Shown here: positions 17,596 through 26,268 of the stretch, one piece after another
Layout of the letters: each line of letters begins with the position of its first letter
How positions within the stretch are numbered: position 1 is the first letter of the stretch
Assembly (NCBI RefSeq): GCF_029846715.1
Contig: NZ_JARVWW010000022.1
Span: 62,001 to 126,000, forward strand
Reading direction: 5' to 3'
DNA: 64,000 nucleotides
DNA from: Bradyrhizobium nivariense
GTDB taxonomy: Bacteria; Pseudomonadota; Alphaproteobacteria; Rhizobiales; Xanthobacteraceae
Translations under genes and position numbers: made by a program
The notes under the pieces: generated by a model
The model's database searches: none
What the model was told of the DNA's origin: nothing
Seen by the model: only the letters and a program-made list of their open reading frames with translations

Positions 17596-17913
17596 ATGGA
17601 AAAACTCAGCTTCAGGCTGACTGCAACCAGATCCGCCGGCGGCACCCGCGCGCAGGCGATCGTCGGCGTCGTCGCCTCCGGCAATCTCGAAGTGCTGCTG
17701 GAACGGGCCTCGCCAGCCGACACCTGCACGATCGACATCGCGACCGCGGCCCACGGCTTCGGCGCGGTATGGGATGCCGTCGTCCGCGACTTCGTCGCCC
17801 GCCGCTCCGCCGGGGGCCTGCGCATCTCCATCAATGATGGCGGCGCCCGGCCCGACACCGTCGCGCTGCGCCTCGCCCAGGGCATCCGCAAGATCGAGGA
17901 GCCGGAACGATGA
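17596..17913 (+). CDS. mdcC: Malonate decarboxylase acyl-carrier (delta) subunit
   Basis: A 105-residue carrier protein that bears the 2'-(5''-triphosphoribosyl)-3'-dephospho-CoA arm. The attachment serine is most likely Ser28 in VGVVASGNLEVLLE, corresponding to the GSGDLEV motif of known MdcC proteins (here ASGNLEV). The C-terminus carries RISINDGGARPDTVALRLAQ, as in homologues. ATG 17596 follows GTGAGGAG and lies 10 bp after mdcA. The stop overlaps the mdcD start. Confidence 0.92.
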   Translation: MEKLSFRLTATRSAGGTRAQAIVGVVASGNLEVLLERASPADTCTIDIATAAHGFGAVWDAVVRDFVARRSAGGLRISINDGGARPDTVALRLAQGIRKIEEPER

Positions 17914-18824
17914 CAGCACTCGCCGCCAATGATGTCTCGCTGAGCTGGTACGAGGCGAGCGCCCGGCAGCGCATCGACGCGCTGGTCGATGCCGGCAGCT
18001 TCGCCGAATTCATCGGCCCGGAGATGCGCGAGATCAGCCCGCATCTGGCGATCTTCGACCTGCCGGAGCAATTCGACGACGGCATCGTCATCGGCCGCGG
18101 CCGGCTGGATGGCTCGCCTGTCCTCGTCGCCGCGCAGGAAGGCCGTTTCATGGGCGGCGCCTTCGGCGAAGTCCACGGTGCCAAGCTCACCGGGATCCTG
18201 CGCGCCGCGCGCGCGCTCAAGCAGGACATGGTGATCCTGTTCGACACCGGTGGCGTGCGGCTTCAGGAGGCCAACGCCGGCGAACTTGCGATCGCGGAGA
18301 TCATGCGTGCGGTGGTCGAGGCGCGGCGCGCCGGGGTCAATGTCGTTGGCCTGATCGGCGGGCGTGCCGGCTGTTATGGCGGCGGCAGCCTGATCGCAGG
18401 CACGTGCTCGCGCCTGATCATCTCTGAACAGGGACGGCTTAGCGTCAGCGGCCCCGAAGTGATCGAAACCAACAAGGGCATCGAGGAGTTCGATTCGCGC
18501 GACCGCGCGCTGGTCTGGCGCACCATGGGCGGCAAGCACCGCTACCTCTTCGGCGGCGCCGACATCTTCGTCGACGACGAGGTGCTGGCGTTCCGCCAGG
18601 CGGCGATCGACGCGCTCAAGGTCAGGCGACGGTGGGACCCAGCGGTTCTCAAGGCGGAGCAGAAGCGCCTCGAGCGGCGGCTACAGCGTTTCGGTGAGGC
18701 CAAGGATGCCGTCGAGATCTGGCAGACGCTGGGCCTCGACGCGCCGACCGAAATCCCCGCACTTCCGACGGACGCGTTCCTTCGCGCGGCAGGCAAGAGA
18801 GAGAACGCAGATGACGCGCGATGA
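17910..18824 (+). CDS. mdcD: Malonate decarboxylase beta subunit
   Basis: A 304-residue crotonase-fold, carboxyltransferase-like subunit that with MdcE decarboxylates malonyl-S-ACP to acetyl-S-ACP. Diagnostic sequence includes ARQRIDALVDAGSFAEFIGP, GGAFGEVHGAKLTGILRAAR, GGVRLQEANAGELAIAEIMR and SVSGPEVIETNKGIEEFDSR. Length is normal for MdcD. It overlaps mdcC by four bases and mdcE by 14 (mdcE starts at 18811). Confidence 0.94.
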   Translation: MTALAANDVSLSWYEASARQRIDALVDAGSFAEFIGPEMREISPHLAIFDLPEQFDDGIVIGRGRLDGSPVLVAAQEGRFMGGAFGEVHGAKLTGILRAARALKQDMVILFDTGGVRLQEANAGELAIAEIMRAVVEARRAGVNVVGLIGGRAGCYGGGSLIAGTCSRLIISEQGRLSVSGPEVIETNKGIEEFDSRDRALVWRTMGGKHRYLFGGADIFVDDEVLAFRQAAIDALKVRRRWDPAVLKAEQKRLERRLQRFGEAKDAVEIWQTLGLDAPTEIPALPTDAFLRAAGKRENADDAR

Positions 18825-19551
18825 GATTCTGGCCAGCCTGTTCCCGAACAGCAGCGAGATCGACGTCACCGGCGCGATGATCGCCGGACAGGCGACCCTG
18901 CCTGATGGCAAGCCGATCCACGTGCTCGGCATCACGCAAGGACAGAACCTCGGCGTGGACGAAGCGATCGTGCTCGCAGGGCATGTGATCGAGATCATCA
19001 AATCGGAAGACACTTCTCCGATCCTGGTCCTGGTGGATTCCGCCAGCCAGCGCATGAGCCGGCGCGACGAGCTGCTCGGCCTCAGCGAGTACCTGTCCCA
19101 TCTCGCCAAGGCCCTGCTGCTGGCGGAGGCAGAAGGTCACCGCACCGTCGGCCTGCTCTATGGCGGCAGCGCAGCCGGCGCGTTCATTGCCACCGCGCTC
19201 GCCACCGGCACGCTGGTGGCGCTTCCCGACGCGCATCCCGCCGTGATGGATCTGCCGTCGATGGCGCGGGTCACCAAGCTTCCGATCGAGGTCCTCAAGG
19301 CCAAGGCGGAAGCAACGCCGGTGTTCGCGCCCGGGCTCGACAACATGGTCCGCACCGGCGGCATTCACATTGTCTGGGACGAGACTGCGCCCCTGGCGTC
19401 GCAGCTTGCGGCCGTGCTGGCGCGGCCGGCAGGACAGGATGATCGCGCCCGGCTTGGCGCCGAACGAGGTGGACGTCTCAAGGCAGCCGAGATCGCCGAT
19501 CGGGTCGTTGCACTCGCTACGGCCTCACATCAGGGGGCGCAACATGGCTGA
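18811..19551 (+). CDS. mdcE: Malonate decarboxylase gamma subunit
   Basis: A 246-residue partner of MdcD in the decarboxylase reaction. Motifs include IDVTGAMIAGQATLPDGKPI, VLVDSASQRMSRRDELLGL and the oxyanion-type turn LYGGSAAGAFIATALATG, then ALPDAHPAVMDLPSMARVTK. ATG 18811 follows GAGAGAGAA and lies inside the mdcD 3' end; an upstream in-frame start would extend deep into mdcD. It ends eight bases inside mdcG. Confidence 0.93.
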   Translation: MTRDEILASLFPNSSEIDVTGAMIAGQATLPDGKPIHVLGITQGQNLGVDEAIVLAGHVIEIIKSEDTSPILVLVDSASQRMSRRDELLGLSEYLSHLAKALLLAEAEGHRTVGLLYGGSAAGAFIATALATGTLVALPDAHPAVMDLPSMARVTKLPIEVLKAKAEATPVFAPGLDNMVRTGGIHIVWDETAPLASQLAAVLARPAGQDDRARLGAERGGRLKAAEIADRVVALATASHQGAQHG

Positions 19552-20191
19552 TCCTCTCGAACGCCATACGATGGTGAAGACTTCCGCGGCAGCCTGGACC
19601 GCGGTGATGGCACGGCATCCGGAGTTCGCCGAGCACGCGATCGTCGAAGGCTGGGCGCGTGACGGCCGTCCGCTCATCGTGCGGCGGCCAGGCTGCAGCG
19701 ATCCCGCGGGAAAGATTCCGCTCGGCCTGCCGCTGCCGCCGTCTCACGGCAAGCGGCGCATCGCGGTCGCGCTCGACGCCGGCGAGATCATCGAACGGAA
19801 GCCACCTCCGCTGCTGGCCGACGCGGCCGCGTCAGCCCCTGCGGCGTGGCAGGACACGATCGGCCGGCTTGTCCGCCTGTGTCCGGAGACCCGGACGTTC
19901 GGCAGCCTGGCCTGGCAACATCTCACCGGCCTACCCTATCTTTCGGATCACTCGGACCTCGACCTGCTGTGGCCGGCGCGAGCAACCGAGCAGGCGAGCA
20001 CCCTGCCCCTCGAGATCGCCGGCATCGCGCGCCAAGCGCCCATGCGGCTCGACGGAGAGATCATCTGTGCCGCAGGCGGCGTGCAATGGCGTGAACTGAC
20101 AGGCACGGACGCGGACGAAGTTCTCGTGAAGCGACAAAGCGGTGTCCACAGCACGACCAGAGCCGCTTTTCTCGCAGGCGGAACGTCATGA
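19544..20191 (+). CDS. mdcG: Phosphoribosyl-dephospho-CoA transferase (holo-MdcC synthase)
   Basis: A 215-residue nucleotidyltransferase-like enzyme that attaches the prosthetic group to MdcC. The NTase metal motif is clear: LPYLSDHSDLDLLWP (DxD within HSDLDL). The earlier GWARDGRPLIVRRPG and GLPLPPSHGKRRIA segments are also conserved in MdcG. ATG 19544 overlaps the mdcE stop by eight bases. It acts together with MdcB, encoded next. Confidence 0.92.
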   Translation: MADPLERHTMVKTSAAAWTAVMARHPEFAEHAIVEGWARDGRPLIVRRPGCSDPAGKIPLGLPLPPSHGKRRIAVALDAGEIIERKPPPLLADAAASAPAAWQDTIGRLVRLCPETRTFGSLAWQHLTGLPYLSDHSDLDLLWPARATEQASTLPLEIAGIARQAPMRLDGEIICAAGGVQWRELTGTDADEVLVKRQSGVHSTTRAAFLAGGTS

Positions 20192-21036
20192 CCATTGCGC
20201 TGAGATGGCAATCGCTGCCGGGCCGCGCGCTCCATACGGAGCAGATCGGTCATCTCGCGTCGCTTTGTCTCAAGCTCGAAGTTGAGACCCATCCGAAACC
20301 GGGCCTCGTCAGCCACGTCGACAACGGCGCGCACAGCGACATGGACGCCGAGCTGCTGTGCCGAAGTGCCGATACCCTCACTCCCTTCTTCCGTGATCTG
20401 GCGGTCGCGGGCGCCGAGGGCGCCGGCATGAGCCGGCTGCGCGCGATCGGGATCGCCGCCGAGCGCGCCATGCTCGCGGCAACGGCAGGTGTGAACACGC
20501 ACCGGGGCGCGATCTTCGGGCTGGGCCTGCTCTGCGCCGCGGCCGGTTTTCGCAGCGCGCTCGGCCTTCGCAGATCGCTCGGTGGGTTGGTGTCGCAACG
20601 TTGGGGCGACGACATCCTGTCCGGCCTCGTATCGCTCCGCAGCCATGGCGCCATGGCCGCGCGGCGCTACGGCGCCGGCGGCGCCAGGGCGGAAGCGGCC
20701 GATGGCTTTCCGTCGGTCTATGACATCGCGCTGCCCGCGTTGCGTGCCGCGCGGACGCGCGCACCTGATGATGAGGAAGCGGTGCGCATTCAGACATGCA
20801 TGACGCTCATCGCCAATGTTGCCGACACCAATCTGCTGCACCGGGGCGGGCCGGAGGGATTGCACTTCGCCCAAGCCAGTGCATCGGCGTTCCTCGCCGC
20901 TGGAGGCGTCGGGTCTGCCGGGTGGCGCACGCGCGCCGTCGACATTCATCAGGCGTTCGTGTCGCGCAATCTCAGTCCGGGCGGCTCGGCGGATCTGCTC
21001 GCCCTGGCCCTGTTCGTCGATCGGCTGGAGCGCTGA
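20188..21036 (+). CDS. mdcB: Triphosphoribosyl-dephospho-CoA synthase
   Basis: A 282-residue CitG/MdcB-family enzyme that makes the precursor of the malonate decarboxylase prosthetic group from ATP and dephospho-CoA. The signature THPKPGLVSHVDNGAHSDMD is present near residue 35, followed by the helical core GVNTHRGAIFGLGLLCAAAG and SHGAMAARRYGAGGA. The start overlaps the mdcG stop and the stop shares a base with the mdcH start, so it lies in the middle of the operon. Confidence 0.93.
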   Translation: MTIALRWQSLPGRALHTEQIGHLASLCLKLEVETHPKPGLVSHVDNGAHSDMDAELLCRSADTLTPFFRDLAVAGAEGAGMSRLRAIGIAAERAMLAATAGVNTHRGAIFGLGLLCAAAGFRSALGLRRSLGGLVSQRWGDDILSGLVSLRSHGAMAARRYGAGGARAEAADGFPSVYDIALPALRAARTRAPDDEEAVRIQTCMTLIANVADTNLLHRGGPEGLHFAQASASAFLAAGGVGSAGWRTRAVDIHQAFVSRNLSPGGSADLLALALFVDRLER

Positions 21037-21956
21037 TGCTTGCACTGCTCTGCGGCGGACAAGGTACGCTTTCGGACAAGATCTTCGATCTGGTCGCCGA
21101 TCAACCTGCCGCAAGGCCGGTCTTTGCTACGGCAACCGCCTGTCTCGGCGAAGATCCGCGGCAGCTTGTCAGGACGCGAGGCACGGACGAGTTGTCCGCC
21201 AACCATGTCAGCCAGATTCTGACCGTCACATCGGCGCTGGCGATCCACGGCTGCATTTCCGACCTGCTGACCGAGCAGACTGCGGTTACAGGCTACAGCG
21301 TCGGCGAGATGGCGGCCTGGAGCATTGCCGGAATATGGACGGCCGAGGAAGCGTTGCGGTTGACGGATGTTCGCGCGCAGCTGATGGACAGTGCGGCCGG
21401 ACCGGATGGTCGTCTCGGCTATGTCCGCGGCCTCGATCAGACCACGCTCGAACCCCTGCTCGAATCATACCGCTGCGAGATCGCGATCAGGAATCCCGAT
21501 CGTCTTGTCGTGATCGGAGGCTCTGAGCAGGACGTGATCGACCTCTGCGAGACGGCAATCCGACAGGGCGCCGCGCGCAGCGGTCTTCTCGCAGTGAAGA
21601 TCGCATCGCACACGTCACGGCTCGCGCGCGCCTGCAAACCGTTGCAACAGGCGCTCGACGCCAGCAGGCGCGTGCCGATCGCAAGCGAGCGAATCCTGCT
21701 CGCCGGAGGCGACGGCGAGCGCATCTTCTCCGCAAGCGATGCAACAGTGAAGCTCGCCTGCCAGGTCGCGCGCCCCATCGACTGGTCGGCGACGCTGGAG
21801 GCCCTGGCAGAGCTGGGGATCAGCCGGGTGCTGGACCTCGGTCCGGGACATGCGCTCGCCGACATGATGCAGGCCTTCCTTCCCGATATCCGCTGCTACG
21901 CGGCCGATGGATTTCGCACCATCGAGGGGCTCCGAAACTGGATCGCCTCTCAATAG
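21036..21956 (+). CDS. mdcH: Malonate decarboxylase-associated acyltransferase (malonyl-CoA:ACP transacylase)
   Basis: A 306-residue FabD-like enzyme that primes the MdcC carrier by transferring a malonyl group. It starts LALLCGGQGTLSDKIFDL (GGQG oxyanion motif), has the nucleophile elbow TGYSVGEMAAWSIAG (GxSxGE) and ends in LGPGHALADMMQAFLPD with the catalytic His in GPGH. ATG 21036 overlaps the mdcB stop by one base; the longer frame from 20796 is a shadow of mdcB. Last gene of mdcACDEGBH. Confidence 0.93.
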   Translation: MLALLCGGQGTLSDKIFDLVADQPAARPVFATATACLGEDPRQLVRTRGTDELSANHVSQILTVTSALAIHGCISDLLTEQTAVTGYSVGEMAAWSIAGIWTAEEALRLTDVRAQLMDSAAGPDGRLGYVRGLDQTTLEPLLESYRCEIAIRNPDRLVVIGGSEQDVIDLCETAIRQGAARSGLLAVKIASHTSRLARACKPLQQALDASRRVPIASERILLAGGDGERIFSASDATVKLACQVARPIDWSATLEALAELGISRVLDLGPGHALADMMQAFLPDIRCYAADGFRTIEGLRNWIASQ

Positions 21957-22186
21957 CAAAGATGCCAGCCCCTCACCTCAGCCAGGCTGATCTTGCACTG
22001 CCTCGGCGGATACCGTTACAACCGGATCCTAGGTAAGCTTCGCTTTCAAGGCATCCATAGAATGCCGATGTTGGCTTTGCTCCGACCGGACGTCACATCT
22101 GCTGGTTCGGAGCCCGATCTTCACGTTCAATGACGGCAAGGTCTCGGATCTGTAGGTTCTCGGTGAATCCAGGGCCTGATCGCGCA

Positions 22187-23341
22187 ATTCGACCCGGACT
22201 CGGTGTGTTCATTGGTACATTCTTCCTCGGTTTCATCCCGGACAAGCTCGGACGGCGTTTCGTATTCACTTGGGCGCTCGTAATCTACACGATCGCCACG
22301 GTTATTATGGCCTTTCAAACCACCACGGAAGGCCTCCTCGCCTGGCGTTTGTTCGCGGGCATCTGACTTGGGGTCGAGGCGATCACAATCGACGTCTATA
22401 TCACCGAGCTTGTGCCGCGTCGCATGCGCGGACGCGCTTTCGCGCTCAACCAGACGATCATGTTCCTTGCTCAGCCCACGGTCGCGCTGATGGCGTGGTG
22501 GCTAGTGCCGCAATCACCGCTTGGGTTCGACGGTTGGCGCTGGGTCATCTGTATCGCCTCATTTGGCGCAGTCATCGTCTGGTTCATTCGTCGCGCCGTT
22601 CCCGAAAGCCCTTTTTGGCTGTCGCAACAGGGGCGGACCGCAGAGGCAGACGAGATTCTCTCCGCGATCGAGGCACGCGTGGAAAAGCAAATCGGCAGAA
22701 AGGTCTCGGTCGCGAAGCCGATCTTCATTCCTCGGTCATTGACCAAGGCCGCCTTGCCCGACCTCTGGCGAACGCACTACCTAGGAATTGTCATCACCCT
22801 GGTGGCATTCAATATTTGCCAGGCGTTCGCATACTACGGGTTTTCCAGCTGGGCCCCCACCCTCCTGATCGAGAAGGGCATCACCGTCACGAAAAGCCTC
22901 CAATACTCCTTCATCATCGCCTTCGCCGCACCCTTGGCGGCGCTCATCGCTATGAGCTATGCGGACAAGGTGGAACGCAAGTGGATCATCGTGACGACCG
23001 CTTTCGTCATCGCCTGCGCCGGATATGGCTTTGCCGAATTCGCGCTCCCGTCGGCGGTCATAGCCTGCGGTCTCGCGATTACGTTCGCAAACACGACGCT
23101 TTCTTTCGCATACCATGCGTATCAGACCGAAGTATTCCCGGCCCGCATCCGCGCGCAGGCCGCCGGCATCGTTTACTCCGCAAGCAGGGTCGGCGCGATG
23201 TTCTCAGGATTTGTCGTGGCGTTCGTGCTACGCAATTCCGGCGTCTCCGGCGCGTTCACGACGATCACGACCGCCATGGTTATTGTCATGCTGGTCATTG
23301 CGATTTTCGGGCCCAAGACTCGGGAGCAGGTGGCGGCGTGA
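22187..23341 (+). pseudogene. MFS transporter, 5'-truncated with an in-frame stop
   Basis: The reading frame contains the MFS loop 2-3 signature FFLGFIPDKLGRRFVFTW, then LAWRLFAGI, a TGA at 22364-22366, and LGVEAITIDVYITELVPRRM in the same frame. The usual residue at the stop is Gly (GGA), so one G-to-T change explains it. Downstream about eight membrane segments are intact, including AFNICQAFAYYGFSSWAPTL and PARIRAQAAGIVYSASRVGA. The first membrane segment and start are missing. It resembles metabolite:H+ symporters of the aromatic-acid/niacin type. I infer a recent pseudogene; residual translation from ATG 22412 is possible. Confidence 0.8.
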
Positions 23342-24038
23342 CTGAAAGGCACCCGTTTATCGGCGCCGTCGACGTAGATCATGTGCTCAAGGGGTGGGCT
23401 CTTAAAACCGTCGATCCTCTCAGACAGGAGGCGGCCGTTACTACCTCTCCTCAAATTTCGCGCCAGCGGCTTCGTTCAATCCCTTCCGAATCTGCCAAGT
23501 TGAAAAATGCTCTAGGTGCCGAGCAGTGGCTTTCTCGCGTCCTCCGGGGAATCCGGCCTAAGTTTAACGTCGCAACATCCAGGCTGCAGATTTCTAGGCC
23601 ATATTTGCGGAGAACGTCCCTGACCAGCGACAAAAAGCGGGCCACTACCGGGAAATCCCGAAGTGGCCCAGCAAGTCGAGGGAGGAATGGCAGACATCCG
23701 GTCTGCCAGCGGATTCCAGAAGTCAGCGAGATGCGGCCGGATCGATGCCATGCAAGCCGTCGAGCGCGTCAGGACGAGGCGACGAGCTCTTCGGCGTGAA
23801 CCGTCCGCCTGAGCTCCCGCCTTTTCACGACTGCCATCAGGCGTGGCTTCCCGCTTTTCTTCGCTGGCAACCCCAAAGATTATGACCCATTGGAGCTCGT
23901 CCCGTGAGATTTCATGTTCAGAAGGCCGGTGATCAAGGGCACCACACCCGAACGCAGGATTTTTCTGTTGCCTCAGGCTCGAAGGCGAAACGCCCGGCAC
24001 CCCAATTCTGCGGTTTTCTAGTGGATGGCAACGGTGGC
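23342..24038. other. Gene-free interval with one hairpin
   Basis: I see no supported gene. A perfect 8-bp inverted repeat GGGCCACT/AGTGGCCC (23639-23646 and 23662-23669), with CGGGA/TCCCG nested inside, forms a compact hairpin. The remaining sequence includes short open frames without domains. Confidence 0.4.
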
Positions 24039-25220
24039 CTATATCCTCTCGAATATCGCGGCGATGCCCTGCCCACCACCAATGCACATTGTAACCAGTG
24101 CATAGCGACCCCGGATTCGGTGAAGCTCGTGGATAGCTTTGACGGTGATTATCGCCCCTGTTGCGCCTACGGGGTGCCCCAGCGAGATTCCAGACCCATT
24201 CGGGTTCACCTTTGCCTGATCCAAGTCCAATTCTCGAATCACGGCGCATGCTTGCGCGGCGAACGCTTCATTGGATTCGATCACATCGAGATCGCTGGCT
24301 TTTAGTCCCGTCCGCCTCAGTAGCGCCCGAGTCGCCGGCACCGGACCAATCCCCATGTAGGCCGGATCAACTCCTGCATGGGAGTAACCGACCAACCGCG
24401 CAACGGGCTTTAGTCCTCCCACCTCGGCTGCCTTCCTATTTGCCAGGACCAGCGCGGCAGCGCCGTCATTCAGCCCGGATGAGTTGCCTGCTGTAACGGT
24501 CCCATCCTTCTGGAAGACTGGTGTCATTGCCGCCAACACCTCGGCAGTTACGCCATCCCGTACATGCTCGTCGAGCTTGAATTCGATCGTCTTCTTGCGC
24601 GAAGTGATTTCTACGGGAACGATCTGATCGGCGAACCTGCCTTCGGCGATCGCCTGTGAAGCGCGGCGCTGGCTTTCTGCCGCCAGTTCGTCTTGAGAGC
24701 TTCGGCTGATCCCAAATTGTTTGGCCACGTTCTCGGCCGTGACCCCCATGTGAAACTTCTGCCAAGGATCGTGCAAAATGCCATTCACATAGTCGAGGAG
24801 GCCGGTATCGCCCAAACGAACTCCCCACCGCGCGCCGGTGGCGAGATATGGACCGCGGCTCATCGACTCGGCGCCACCCGCGACCGCAAAATCAGTGTCG
24901 GAAAGCATGATCGCCTGGGACGCGGATACGATCGCTTGCAGACCCGAGCCGCACAATCTGTTGACGTTGAATGCGGGGGTTTCAAGCGGAAGCCCAGCAT
25001 CCACGGCTGCAACGCGACTGAGGTAAGCGTCTTTCGGCTCCGTCGGAACGACATTACCCATCACCACGTGGCCAATCTTTTCAACCGGCACGCCAGAGCG
25101 ATCGAGGGCGGCCTTGACCGCAACGGTCGCCAATCGGGTCATTGGCACGTCCTTCAGGCTACCGCCGAATGTCCCGATCGCGGTACGCATCGCGCCTAGG
25201 ACAACAACGTCTCTTTCCAT
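24039..25220 (-). CDS. Acetyl-CoA acyltransferase (type I/II thiolase)
   Basis: A 393-residue biosynthetic/degradative thiolase. The acyl-accepting cysteine lies in FNVNRLCGSGLQAIVSASQA near residue 90. The C-terminal active-site motifs are NEAFAAQACAVI, GSGISLGHPVGATGAI and TMCIGGGQGIA, which contains the second catalytic Cys. It condenses or cleaves 3-ketoacyl-CoA, giving acetyl-CoA. I start at ATG 25220 (MERDVVVLGAMRTAIG) rather than 25235. It is the last gene of the minus-strand run that begins with the LigB-type dioxygenase, so it may finish the degradation of ring-cleavage products. Confidence 0.9.
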   Translation of the reverse strand: MERDVVVLGAMRTAIGTFGGSLKDVPMTRLATVAVKAALDRSGVPVEKIGHVVMGNVVPTEPKDAYLSRVAAVDAGLPLETPAFNVNRLCGSGLQAIVSASQAIMLSDTDFAVAGGAESMSRGPYLATGARWGVRLGDTGLLDYVNGILHDPWQKFHMGVTAENVAKQFGISRSSQDELAAESQRRASQAIAEGRFADQIVPVEITSRKKTIEFKLDEHVRDGVTAEVLAAMTPVFQKDGTVTAGNSSGLNDGAAALVLANRKAAEVGGLKPVARLVGYSHAGVDPAYMGIGPVPATRALLRRTGLKASDLDVIESNEAFAAQACAVIRELDLDQAKVNPNGSGISLGHPVGATGAIITVKAIHELHRIRGRYALVTMCIGGGQGIAAIFERI

Positions 25221-25283
25221 ATCAAAGACACCCATTGTCTGGCGAAAAACTCGGGAGAAATCTTGGCCGAGGGTTCTGTGTCG

Positions 25284-26222
25284 TCAGTAGCTGCGCATCA
25301 GCTCGTGGTGGTGCTCCTCGAGCCAACTCCGCAGGATAAGCGGCTTACGACCCAGGACACGTTCAACAAAGTCATTTCGTGCCCAAACGACTTCGTTTTC
25401 CCGTTCGTACTGGAAGAAATCCCAAAGATAGCTCAAGCGAACCTCTCCGAGGTCCGCGTAGGCGCGGAAAAAGCTATCTTTCTGTCCGTCATGAACTATC
25501 TTTGTCTGAAAGGAATCGCTCATGAGGTCGGCAACTTCCGCGAACCTCAGAATGTCGTGTCCGTTATTCAATGTGTGGAATTGGCCGATGTGCCGATGAT
25601 CTGTCGACAGGAAAAGACGACCAGCCACCTCGGCAACTTCACGGGGATCGATATACGGAATGAGTCGCTCCGGCCAGATAAGCTTGCGCTCGCGTCGCAA
25701 TCCTTCCTTCATCCAACAGAAATTATCCATGAAGGTCGCCCCGATGTTGAGATAGGTGACAGGCAAGTCGCTCTCGTCGAGTATCTGTTTCGCAATCGGG
25801 TGTTGAATCGGAAGACCCAAACCATGACGGCGCAGCGACTGCGGAATCCGTCTGCGATTTGCTTCCGGTTGGACGCCGAGAAGTCGCAAGATGTGGACGG
25901 CTCTGTTGGCTCTTTTTAGGAACACAACGAGATTCGTCATCGACTCCTTCTCGTCCGTACCACTTTTCGTCAGAACGAAGATGCCTTCCATTCCGTCGAC
26001 AGCTTTCTCGAGCGATGGAAGATCGAAATAGCTGGCCATTGCGATTTGCGCATAGGGGTGCTCACGGCGAAGAACCTCGCACTTGGCAGGATTGCTCGTT
26101 GCGAGACGCAGCTGAATTTGAGGCGCCTCGCGGTGGAGGAAACGTGCAAGGGGACCGCCAATATGCGCAGCTGCACCAAAGATCAGGATCTTGTTTGGGA
26201 TGCGCTTTCGACCTTGAGACAT
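25284..26222 (-). CDS. NmrA-like NAD(P)-binding protein
   Basis: A 312-residue Rossmann protein of the atypical SDR (NmrA/HSCARG) group. The nucleotide loop reads KILIFGAAAHIGGPLARFL (GxxxxIGG), followed by LRLATSNPAKCEVL, and later YFDLPSLEKAVDGMEGIFVL. There is no canonical YxxxK. Members act as NADP-binding redox sensors or as isoflavone-reductase-like enzymes. I use ATG 26222 (MSQGRKRIPNK); the earlier in-frame start at 26285 would overlap the Rieske gene. It lies 46 bp downstream of that gene. A reductase of a ring-cleavage intermediate is possible but unproven. Confidence 0.75.
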   Translation of the reverse strand: MSQGRKRIPNKILIFGAAAHIGGPLARFLHREAPQIQLRLATSNPAKCEVLRREHPYAQIAMASYFDLPSLEKAVDGMEGIFVLTKSGTDEKESMTNLVVFLKRANRAVHILRLLGVQPEANRRRIPQSLRRHGLGLPIQHPIAKQILDESDLPVTYLNIGATFMDNFCWMKEGLRRERKLIWPERLIPYIDPREVAEVAGRLFLSTDHRHIGQFHTLNNGHDILRFAEVADLMSDSFQTKIVHDGQKDSFFRAYADLGEVRLSYLWDFFQYERENEVVWARNDFVERVLGRKPLILRSWLEEHHHELMRSY

Positions 26223-26268
26223 TTCTACCCTGCCACGCGGAGTGCGAAGGACCGCTCGGGGGAGCCGT

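Noticed and set aside
22364..22366. TGA as a selenocysteine codon
   Set aside because: MFS transporters are not selenoproteins and no SECIS-like hairpin is evident; a nonsense change is simpler.
22270..23799. 509-codon plus-strand frame over the MFS region
   Set aside because: Composition is typical of a GC-rich shadow frame; the MFS sequence lies in the other frame.
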